Source of the DNA: Clostridiales bacterium
GTDB taxonomy: Bacteria > Bacillota > Clostridia > Lachnospirales > WQUN01
Assembly: GCA_031271275.1 (NCBI GenBank)
Contig: JAISWA010000009.1
Span: 1-6,421, forward strand
Length of the DNA stretch: 6,421 nt
Direction of reading: 5' to 3'
The notes under the pieces are model-generated. The model made no database searches, was not told the DNA's origin, and saw nothing but the letters and a program-made list of their open reading frames with translations. The position numbers and the translations under genes were made by a program. Below, piece by piece: positions 1 through 6,195 of this stretch (its first letter is position 1; each line of letters begins with the position of its first letter).

Positions 1-1797
1 TGCGAAAAAATAGACGAAGCCCAACAGAAAACCGGCGACACTTTAAAAATCAAGGCGCTGCTTTCCGGCGTAAAAGACGATTACCTGAACTTTAACGAGT
101 TGGTGGAAGGCGAAAGCGAGGAATTTACCCGGCCCACCGGCAGCGACGCGCCCATCAGCAAAGAGATTATGATCGCGTATTTCACCTCGGGAACCACCGG
201 TATGCCCAAAATGGTAGCCCACGATTATTATTATCCCCTGTGTCACCTGACCACGGCGCGGTTTTGGCACGGGTTGGACGAAACCGATTTGCACCTGACC
301 GTGGCGGACACCGGTTGGGCAAAAACGTCCTGGGGGAAAATTTACGGTCAGTGGATTTGCGAGTCCGCCGTATTCGTGTACGACTACGACAAGCGTTTCA
401 CGCCTTCTGATTTCCTGACGCTTATCGACAGGCACCAAATAACTTCCTTCTGCGCGCCGCCCACCATCTACCGTTTTTTAATCAAAGAAGATTTGTCAAA
501 GTTCTCGCTTAAATCCCTTAAAAAATGCACCATCGCGGGCGAGCCCCTTAATCCGGAAATTTATTACCAATGGCTGAGCGCCACCGGCTTAAAACTCCGC
601 GAGGGCTACGGCCAGACGGAATGCACCATCATGGTGGCGACCACCGTTTGGACGGAGCCCAAGCCGGGCTCCATGGGCGTACCTATGCCGGGAACCAACT
701 GCGCGATTATGGACGCCGACGGGAATTTATGCGAAGCGGGTATAGAGGGCGAGCTGTGTATGCCTGTTCCCGATATTAACAACAGGCCCCTTGGGCTTTT
801 CATGGGCTATTTCCGCGACGAGGAAAAAACGCGCTCGGTTTTGGCAAACGGGATTTACCACACCGGCGACGCGGCGTGGCGCGACGAGGACGGTTACATT
901 TGGTTCAAGGGCCGCAACGACGACATCATCAAAAGTTCCGGTTACCGTATCGGGCCCTTTGAAGTGGAAAGCGCCCTGTTGGAACACCCCGCGGTAATGG
1001 AAACCGCCATCACCGGCGTTCCCGACCCCGACCGGGGCTTTAACGTAAAGGCGACCGTCGTACTCGCGAAGGGCTATTCCCCTTCCGACGCGCTTAAAAA
1101 AGAGTTGCAGGACCATGTGAAAAAAGTGACCGCGCCGTATAAGTACCCGCGTATCGTGGAGTTTGTGGCGGAACTGCCCAAGACCATCAGCGGGAAAATC
1201 CGCCGGGTGGAAATACGCGAAACGGATTTGCAAAAAAAGGAAGAACTTAACGCGCAGGTTTTGGAAATTTCCGCCCGTATAAAAGAAATGCGGGAAATTT
1301 CCGGCTGTTCCCCGGAGGAAATGGCAAAAGAGCTTGGCGTTGACGTAAAAACGTATGAAAAATATGAAACCTACGGCGAGAATATTCCCATCAGCGCGCT
1401 GTACCACATGGCGAACCTTTTTAAAGTGGACATGTCGGAAATATTAACCGGGCGCTCGCCGCGCATCGACACTTACTGCATCGTGCCCGCGGGGCAGGGC
1501 TTAAAAACGGAGCGCTACCCCGGCTACGACTTCCGGCGGTTGGCCCATAAATTTATGCACAAGCTGATGGAACCCATGATTGTTAACGTAGACCCTGCGG
1601 AGGGCGACCCCGAACTGGTTACGCACAAGGGGCAGGAACTTAACTACGTGTTGGAAGGAAGCGTTCAGGTAATTTTCGACGACAAGCGGCTGCTGTTGGA
1701 ACCGGGCGACTCCATTTATTTCAACCCCGCGTACCCCCACGGGCAAAAGGCGATGAACGGGAGACCGGCGAAGTTTTTGACGGTGATTGCGGAATAA
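1..1797 (+). CDS. AMP-forming acyl-CoA ligase fused to XRE helix-turn-helix and cupin domains (5' end outside window)
   Basis: The frame is open from base 1 to the TAA at 1795-1797, giving 598 visible residues; the start lies upstream. Alignment with the paralogue at 2695-4392 suggests about 150 residues are missing, so the full protein would be near 750 residues against about 550-570 for a plain ligase. Seen, in visible numbering: the adenylate-binding loop YFTSGTTGMPK (60-70), a GWAK..WGKIYGQW block typical of medium-chain/branched acyl-CoA synthetases, GEPLNP (180-185), YGQTE (203-207), TGD (288-290), SGYRIGPFEVE, and PKTISGKI with catalytic Lys near 399. Family knowledge: such enzymes make acyl-AMP and then acyl-CoA from ATP, a carboxylate and CoA in the cytoplasm. 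After a short charged linker comes an XRE-like HTH (about 421-483, RIKEMREISGCSPEEMAKEL) and then a cupin (about 490-598) with likely metal ligands H542, E546 and H580. No stop or start interrupts the junction. The acyl substrate cannot be read from sequence. Confidence 0.9.
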   Translation, partial: CEKIDEAQQKTGDTLKIKALLSGVKDDYLNFNELVEGESEEFTRPTGSDAPISKEIMIAYFTSGTTGMPKMVAHDYYYPLCHLTTARFWHGLDETDLHLTVADTGWAKTSWGKIYGQWICESAVFVYDYDKRFTPSDFLTLIDRHQITSFCAPPTIYRFLIKEDLSKFSLKSLKKCTIAGEPLNPEIYYQWLSATGLKLREGYGQTECTIMVATTVWTEPKPGSMGVPMPGTNCAIMDADGNLCEAGIEGELCMPVPDINNRPLGLFMGYFRDEEKTRSVLANGIYHTGDAAWRDEDGYIWFKGRNDDIIKSSGYRIGPFEVESALLEHPAVMETAITGVPDPDRGFNVKATVVLAKGYSPSDALKKELQDHVKKVTAPYKYPRIVEFVAELPKTISGKIRRVEIRETDLQKKEELNAQVLEISARIKEMREISGCSPEEMAKELGVDVKTYEKYETYGENIPISALYHMANLFKVDMSEILTGRSPRIDTYCIVPAGQGLKTERYPGYDFRRLAHKFMHKLMEPMIVNVDPAEGDPELVTHKGQELNYVLEGSVQVIFDDKRLLLEPGDSIYFNPAYPHGQKAMNGRPAKFLTVIAE

Positions 1798-1895
1798 TAC
1801 GGACGTATGGAGGGCGACAAAGGAAAGCGCACCTTTCAGGGGACGCGTTTTTGGGGTTTGAGCGGGCGATAAGCTGAAAAGGGAATACGGCAATA

Positions 1896-1901
1896 GGGAG
1901 G
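1896..1901 (+). promoter_or_regulatory. Strong ribosome binding site of the small ORF
   Basis: GGGAGG lies 9 nt before the ATG at 1911. It is among the best Shine-Dalgarno matches in the window and has no larger gene directly behind it. This is the main reason for taking the 29-codon ORF at 1911-2000 seriously. Confidence 0.5.
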
Positions 1902-1910
1902 ATAAAATTG

Positions 1911-2000
1911 ATGAGTTGGTTATCCAAGCACATTACAGCAGCGGACATAAGCCTTGGTAAGCATATTAAGCAGCGCAGAAAGGAAGCGCATGAATCATAA
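1911..2000 (+). CDS. Small ORF (29 residues), possible leader peptide coupled to the methyltransferase
   Basis: The ATG at 1911 follows GGGAGG with 9 nt spacing, and the frame runs 29 codons to TAA at 1998-2000. The peptide begins MSWLSKHITAADISLGKHIK and ends in a strongly basic, hydrophilic stretch (QRRKEAHES). It has no signal peptide or clear membrane segment. The last 11 bases overlap the start of the methyltransferase ORF (ATG at 1990, in another frame), the geometry expected for translational coupling. I do not recognise the peptide. It could be a leader peptide, a small independent protein, or the 5' remnant of a decayed gene. The evidence is the ribosome binding site and the overlap only; there is no homology support. 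Confidence 0.4.
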   Translation: MSWLSKHITAADISLGKHIKQRRKEAHES

Positions 2001-2682
2001 CGCGTGGGGTAACATTAAGCCTGCGGATTACGACGCGCACATGTCGCACCCTGATGTTGCGCAGACGCAGATGCTTAACCGCATAATAAAAGAACAGTTT
2101 GAACTGATACGGCGGGAAAAAAGTTCAGATTCATGCGCCGCGATACTCGGTATAACAAACGGAAACGGATTGGAACATGCCGCCGCTTGCGGTGTCGCGA
2201 AAATCGTCGGCATTGACATCAACGAGGCTTTTCTCAATGAGTGCAAGGCGCGTTATCATTACTTGGAATCCAGTCTGAAGCTATTTCAATTAGATTTAAC
2301 GGCGGAGGCGTCAAAATCAATTGAGATACTTTCGGAATGTGATTTGATTATAGCCAATTTAGTGATTAAACATATACGCCTCGACTCTTTCACAAGCATT
2401 ATCGCGGGATTACCCAAGCGTCGCCGTATTGTCTCTTGCGTAATACAGGTAAATCCCGATGGAATCGCCGTTTCACACTCAGGGTTTGAACATGCCTTTG
2501 ATGAAATCGGAAAGCAAGAAGAAGAAGAAAACGAAGAACGGATTAAACAATCCATGGAGGAGAATGGATTTACACTGGCGAATCGCGTTACCTATGATTT
2601 ACCGAACGGAAAATATTGTCAGAATGGATTTTCTTTAAGACACGCCATAAGAACCCAACGTCTGACTTTCAATCCCATATAA
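1990..2682 (+). CDS. Class I SAM-dependent methyltransferase, substrate unknown
   Basis: This 230-residue protein has a Rossmann-type SAM-binding core. Motif I is ILGITNGNGLEH (52-63), followed by the acidic strand VGIDINEAF (73-81), where D76 would contact the SAM ribose. A further strand, CDLIIANLVIKHI (117-129), matches motif IV/post-motif positions. The C-terminal third holds a Glu-rich helix (about 175-184) and a beta-rich end. The ATG at 1990 is preferred because AGGA at 1981-1984 sits 5 nt upstream; an in-frame TTG at 1954 would add 12 residues but has no good ribosome binding site. The gene ends 12 nt before the second ligase, so co-transcription is likely. Its interior is AT-rich (by hand count 37% GC at 2281-2340 and 33% at 2341-2400) against 63% in a sample of the next gene (3841-3900), which suggests a different history. 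The target (small molecule, protein or nucleic acid) is not evident. Confidence 0.75.
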   Translation: MNHNAWGNIKPADYDAHMSHPDVAQTQMLNRIIKEQFELIRREKSSDSCAAILGITNGNGLEHAAACGVAKIVGIDINEAFLNECKARYHYLESSLKLFQLDLTAEASKSIEILSECDLIIANLVIKHIRLDSFTSIIAGLPKRRRIVSCVIQVNPDGIAVSHSGFEHAFDEIGKQEEEENEERIKQSMEENGFTLANRVTYDLPNGKYCQNGFSLRHAIRTQRLTFNPI

Positions 2683-2687
2683 GGAGA
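2681..2687 (+). promoter_or_regulatory. Ribosome binding site of the second acyl-CoA ligase
   Basis: AAGGAGA lies 7 nt before the ATG at 2695 and overlaps the TAA stop of the methyltransferase (2680-2682). Ribosomes finishing the upstream gene would therefore pass through it. This fixes the ligase start and supports one transcript for the two genes. Confidence 0.7.
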
Positions 2688-2694
2688 CATTTCT

Positions 2695-4392
2695 ATGCTT
2701 TTATCCCGGTTCCTTCCCCGCACCGACTTCACTTCCTACGAAGATTTTAAACAAAACTACCGCGTAGCCATCCCCGACAACTTTAACTTCGCTTTTGACG
2801 TAGTGGACGAATGGGCGAAAACGGACGCCGAAAAAAAGGCGTTGGTTTGGTGCGACGACCACGGCGGGGAAAAAACGCTGACCTTCCGTGAAATTTCCCT
2901 GCTTTCCAACAAAGCGGCGAATTTTTTCTTACATATCGGGCTGAAAAAAGGCGACGCCGTCATGCTGATACTTCGCCGCCGGTGGGAATTTTGGGTGTGC
3001 GCCGTGGCGCTGTGCAAGCTCGGCGTGGTTTTTATCCCCGCGTCCATGCAGCTTACCCACAAGGATATCGCCTACCGCGTAAACAAGGCGAACGCAAAGA
3101 CCATCCTCCACGTAAACGACGCGTTTGTAAATTCCCAAATAGCGCGGGCGCTGCCGGATTGCCCCGCTTTAAAACCTACCATTTCAGTAGGCGCGGCGGA
3201 TTTTGCGCAGGACTCAAACCCGGACGTTTACCGGGCTCCCATACATTTTAACACCGAAATCGAGCGTTTTTCCGACGAATTTTTACGGCCTGCGGGCGAT
3301 GGCGCGACGAAAAACGAAGATGTCATGTTCCTGTATTTTACCTCCGGCACGACGGGTATGCCCAAGATGGTGCGGCACAATTACACCCACCCCCTGGGGC
3401 AGATTGTCACGGCGAAATACTGGCAGCAGGTGCGGGATGGCAAGCTGCACATGACGGTTTCCGATTCCGGTTGGGCGAAATTCGGTTGGGGGAAAATTTA
3501 CGGTCAGTGGATTTGCGGCGCGGTGATTTTCGCCTACGACATGGACAAGTTCGTCGCGGCGAAGCTGTTGGAGAAACTGGAGGAATACAAGGTGGCGACT
3601 TTCTGCGCGCCGCCCACTATGCTGCGGTTTATGCTGCTTGAGGATATCAAGAAGTACGACCTTTCAAGCATCGCCCATTGCTGTATCGCGGGCGAGCCCC
3701 TTAACCCGGAGGTTTTCAACCAATGGCGCGCCATGACCGGGCTGAAGCTGTACGAGGGCTTCGGGCAGACGGAGAGCAGTGTGCTCATCGCCAATTTCCA
3801 GTGGTTTAAGCCCAAGCCGGGTTCCATGGGCAAGCCCTCGCCCCTGTACGACATTGATATTATCGACGGGGACGGGAACCCCTGCGGCGACGGCGACGAG
3901 GGGGAAATCGTCGTCCGTAATATTGACAAGGGGCTGCCCTGCGGGTTGTTCACCGGATATTACAACGACAAGGCGCTGACGGAGGCGGTGTTCGCCAACG
4001 GGAACTACAACACCGGCGACGTGGCGTGGCGGGATTCCGACGGGTATTACTGGTTTGTGGGGCGCAGCGACGACGTGATCAAGTGCTCGGGCTACCGCAT
4101 CGGGCCCTTTGAGGTGGAGAGCGCGTTAATCGAACACGAGGCGGTCATCGAATGCGCGGTCACCGCCGCTCCCGACCCCACCCGGGGGCAGGTGGTTAAG
4201 GCGACGGTGGTGCTGCGGAAAGAATTCGCGCCTTCCGACGCCCTTAAAAAGGAATTGCAGGAGCATGTGAAAAAAGTCACCGCCCCGTATAAATATCCGC
4301 GTATCATCGAATTTGTGGACGAGCTTCCCAAGACCGTGAGCGGGAAAATAAAACGCGCGGAAATAAGAGCGGCAAACGCGGCGAAGGAATAA
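2695..4392 (+). CDS. AMP-forming acyl-CoA ligase, medium-chain/branched-chain synthetase type
   Basis: This is a complete 565-residue enzyme of the ANL (acyl-CoA synthetase) superfamily, at the usual family length. Visible motifs in order: YFTSGTTGMPK (214-224, ATP phosphate loop), GWAKFGWGKIYGQW (259-272), GEPLNP (333-338), YEGFGQTE (353-360), TGD (440-442, ribose-binding Asp), GRSDDVIKCSGYRIGPFE (456-473, hinge and CoA face), and PKTVSGKI (545-552) with catalytic Lys551. Known for the family: ATP plus carboxylate gives acyl-AMP, which CoA converts to acyl-CoA. The GWAK..WGK..GQW block points to the medium-chain/branched group rather than acetyl-CoA synthetase proper; the substrate is not readable. 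It is more than half identical by eye to the ligase part of the 1-1797 protein, but ends a few residues after the catalytic Lys region and lacks the XRE-cupin tail. Its start is supported by AAGGAGA 7 nt upstream. Confidence 0.93.
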   Translation: MLLSRFLPRTDFTSYEDFKQNYRVAIPDNFNFAFDVVDEWAKTDAEKKALVWCDDHGGEKTLTFREISLLSNKAANFFLHIGLKKGDAVMLILRRRWEFWVCAVALCKLGVVFIPASMQLTHKDIAYRVNKANAKTILHVNDAFVNSQIARALPDCPALKPTISVGAADFAQDSNPDVYRAPIHFNTEIERFSDEFLRPAGDGATKNEDVMFLYFTSGTTGMPKMVRHNYTHPLGQIVTAKYWQQVRDGKLHMTVSDSGWAKFGWGKIYGQWICGAVIFAYDMDKFVAAKLLEKLEEYKVATFCAPPTMLRFMLLEDIKKYDLSSIAHCCIAGEPLNPEVFNQWRAMTGLKLYEGFGQTESSVLIANFQWFKPKPGSMGKPSPLYDIDIIDGDGNPCGDGDEGEIVVRNIDKGLPCGLFTGYYNDKALTEAVFANGNYNTGDVAWRDSDGYYWFVGRSDDVIKCSGYRIGPFEVESALIEHEAVIECAVTAAPDPTRGQVVKATVVLRKEFAPSDALKKELQEHVKKVTAPYKYPRIIEFVDELPKTVSGKIKRAEIRAANAAKE

Positions 4393-4460
4393 AGTGTATC
4401 TGAAAAATATATATTTACGGGGAGAGGATATATAGCGAATCAACTTAAAAACACCGCGCC

Positions 4461-4498
4461 TGTCATTCTGAGCGAAGCGAAGAATCCTTGGGATGACA
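4461..4498. repeat. Intergenic inverted repeat, REP-like interspersed element
   Basis: The 38-nt unit is bounded by TGTCAT (4461-4466) and its reverse complement ATGACA (4493-4498), with a nested ATTCT (4465-4469) / AGAAT (4481-4485) pair around GAGCGAAGCGA. I recall closely similar TGTCATTCTGAGCGAAGCGA elements as scattered intergenic repeats in many bacterial genomes, but this is memory and was not searched. There is only one copy in this window. It lies between the second ligase and the next gene, has no T-tract, and so is not a classic intrinsic terminator. The RNA could still fold and affect transcript ends or stability. Confidence 0.55.
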
Positions 4499-4542
4499 CT
4501 CATTAAGTGGCCATAGCTATATATAACGGGAGAGTTCTCGAT

Positions 4543-5376
4543 ATGGACGTATCTTTTGCTACCTATGCGGCTTCCAAAAGGGATTTGATCTGCAATTATC
4601 TTCTGGCAAACAGCATACGGGACTTCGCGGGGGATTTATCGGGCGTTCCTTTACGGGTTTATATACCGTCGAGCGTCGATATGCAAAAAGAGATAGCGCG
4701 GTTTGCGGCGCTTAATGTTATATTCGCGCGATACCCAAAGGCGGGGCGTTTCCCCTACGCTTTCAAATCGGCTGCCGCCTCCGCCTGTGAGGCGGACGTA
4801 AAAGAAGGTGCCGTAATCTGGTTGGACAGGCATATGATTATTCCAAGCCCCTGTGCGGGGGCGCTGCTTGACCCGCGGGAGCGGTTCGCCTACCTCCGCG
4901 CTTCTGCGGAGGAACCCGCCGGCATGTGGGCGGCCGCCTGTAAAATCGCGGGCGTGGACGAATCCGCGCTGTTTCCGGTGCATACGGTTTTTTCGGCGGG
5001 GCATTTCAGTTTTCGGGCGGAGGCGGGCATCATGGGTGAGTGGGACGCCTTGTTTAACGAATTGGCGGGGCATCCGGACATGAAAATTTTCTTCGATGAT
5101 TATTCCAAAGTTTCCCTGCACGAAATCGCGCTTACATTGGCTGTTTTAAAGAACCAAGATAAGAATACCTTGAAACCCCTTCCGGCATTCTATGGTTATC
5201 CGACGCATCTTCATGAAAAGATGGAAAAGAAATATCAGGCAAAGGAAATGGATGTGCTGCATACGGCATTCTATTCCTGCAATAACGGCGTTAAACCCAA
5301 TATGCCGGTTATGAAACCGCTCATGGAATGGCTGAGGGGTAAAGTAAGCGAATACAACGGCGACCGTTGGCGATGA
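4543..5376 (+). CDS. Protein of unknown function, weakly glycosyltransferase (GT-A)-like
   Basis: This is a 277-residue cytoplasmic-looking protein without signal peptide or membrane helices. I do not firmly recognise it. The segment GAVIWLDRHMIIPSP (89-103), followed later by an FPVHTVFSAGHFSFRAEAGI stretch (144-163) and FYGYPTHLH (216-224), follows the order seen in some putative GT-A-fold nucleotide-sugar transferase-like proteins, where the first segment normally carries a metal-binding DxD. Here the matching triplet reads DRH, so metal binding may be altered or the match may be false. The ATG at 4543 is chosen because GGGAG (4528-4532) lies 10 nt upstream. A GTG at 4507 in frame would add 12 residues but has no ribosome binding site and abuts the repeat. 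The gene ends 29 nt before the preferred ylmH start. A role in glycan synthesis is speculative. Confidence 0.7.
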   Translation: MDVSFATYAASKRDLICNYLLANSIRDFAGDLSGVPLRVYIPSSVDMQKEIARFAALNVIFARYPKAGRFPYAFKSAAASACEADVKEGAVIWLDRHMIIPSPCAGALLDPRERFAYLRASAEEPAGMWAAACKIAGVDESALFPVHTVFSAGHFSFRAEAGIMGEWDALFNELAGHPDMKIFFDDYSKVSLHEIALTLAVLKNQDKNTLKPLPAFYGYPTHLHEKMEKKYQAKEMDVLHTAFYSCNNGVKPNMPVMKPLMEWLRGKVSEYNGDRWR

Positions 5377-5405
5377 TAGCACATGAAAGGGTAATCGGCT
5401 TCGTA

Positions 5406-6182
5406 ATGGATAAAAACAAATTCCTGAAAAGCCTCCCCGACCCGGAGGACAAACTTTCATTCGCCAAAGCGTTTGACCGTTTTGAGACATGCCGCGTAAA
5501 ACATCTCCCCACCTTTACGGATTTTTTGGACCCGGCGAGGGGGGAGAAATTTTTGCGCGTTTTTGAAAAAGAGGCGGAGGTTTTCGTCCGCGCTTTCGGC
5601 GGGTATGGGGACGCGGAGCGGAAAATGCTCGGGTTCGCCGCGCATGAAATTCCGCCGGAGGAAGCCTTCCCCGTCGCCCCGCTCACCGTCACTTTCAACG
5701 AGCGCTTCTCCAAAGCGCCAAGCCACCGGGACTATCTCGGCAGCATTCTCGGGCTGGGTATTGACCGCGCGAAAATTGGCGATATCCGGATTGGCGAAAG
5801 CGGCGCGGTTATTTACGCCGCGTCGGAAATCGCGGAATACATCGCTGAAAATTTAACGCGCGTCGGGCGCGTTGCGGTGAAAATTTCCGCCGGAGGGGCA
5901 TTGCCCGGGCTGCGCGAAAGCGGCGCGCAAGTGCGCGTTACCGTGGCGTCCCTGCGCCTTGACGCGGTGGTGAGCGCGGCGTTTCATATTTCCCGGGGGA
6001 AATCCGCCGCGCTTATCGAAGGGGAAAAAGTCTTCGTCAACTGGAAGCCCGTTCTAAACGGCGCGAAAACGTTAGCCGAAGGCGACGTGGTTACGGCGCG
6101 GGGGCTCGGGCGCGTTAAAGTGGAGGGCGAAGCCGGCCGGACGAAAAAAGACAGGGTTTCGGTGATAATAACAAAATATTGA
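5406..6182 (+). CDS. ylmH: YlmH-family S4-domain RNA-binding protein
   Basis: This 258-residue protein matches the usual YlmH length of about 257. The N-terminal half has the family block HRDYLGSILGLGIDRAKI followed by GDI (107-127). The C-terminal S4 RNA-binding domain (about 182-250) shows the VSAAFHISRGKSAALIEGEK stretch, then VFVNWKP, EGDVVTARGLGR and the T.KDR end. Family knowledge: YlmH binds RNA and ribosomal particles and in Bacillus has been linked to rescue of stalled 50S-peptidyl-tRNA complexes; it is often encoded near sepF, ylmG and divIVA, none of which is visible here. The start at ATG 5406 fits family N-termini (MDKNKFL) and has AAAGGG (5386-5391) 14 nt upstream, which is long. 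An in-frame ATG at 5373 forms an ATGA overlap with the upstream stop and would add 11 residues, so coupling from there cannot be excluded. Confidence 0.9.
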   Translation: MDKNKFLKSLPDPEDKLSFAKAFDRFETCRVKHLPTFTDFLDPARGEKFLRVFEKEAEVFVRAFGGYGDAERKMLGFAAHEIPPEEAFPVAPLTVTFNERFSKAPSHRDYLGSILGLGIDRAKIGDIRIGESGAVIYAASEIAEYIAENLTRVGRVAVKISAGGALPGLRESGAQVRVTVASLRLDAVVSAAFHISRGKSAALIEGEKVFVNWKPVLNGAKTLAEGDVVTARGLGRVKVEGEAGRTKKDRVSVIITKY

Positions 6183-6195
6183 ACCGCAGCGCGTT

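Noticed and set aside
727..1407. 226-residue minus-strand ORF inside the fused ligase
   Set aside because: It lies antisense to conserved ligase motifs and has no family features; a shadow of GC-biased codons.
1819..1837. Small hairpin (AAAGG/CCTTT or GAAAG/CTTTC) after the fused ligase, possible terminator
   Set aside because: The stem is only 5 bp and the nearest T-run starts about 11 nt later; not enough to call a terminator.
1807..1872. Short ORF of 21 codons after the fused ligase
   Set aside because: No ribosome binding site at proper spacing and no recognisable protein; likely chance.
1798..1910. Promoter for the small ORF and methyltransferase in the gap
   Set aside because: A TTGAGC at 1858-1863 has no acceptable -10 box 16-18 nt downstream; a promoter may exist but cannot be supported by sequence.
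4408..4434. TATATAT/ATATATA inverted repeat with a 13-nt spacer, possible operator or promoter
   Set aside because: The arms are pure alternating AT and self-complementary, so the match is cheap, and no -35/-10 pair is convincing nearby.
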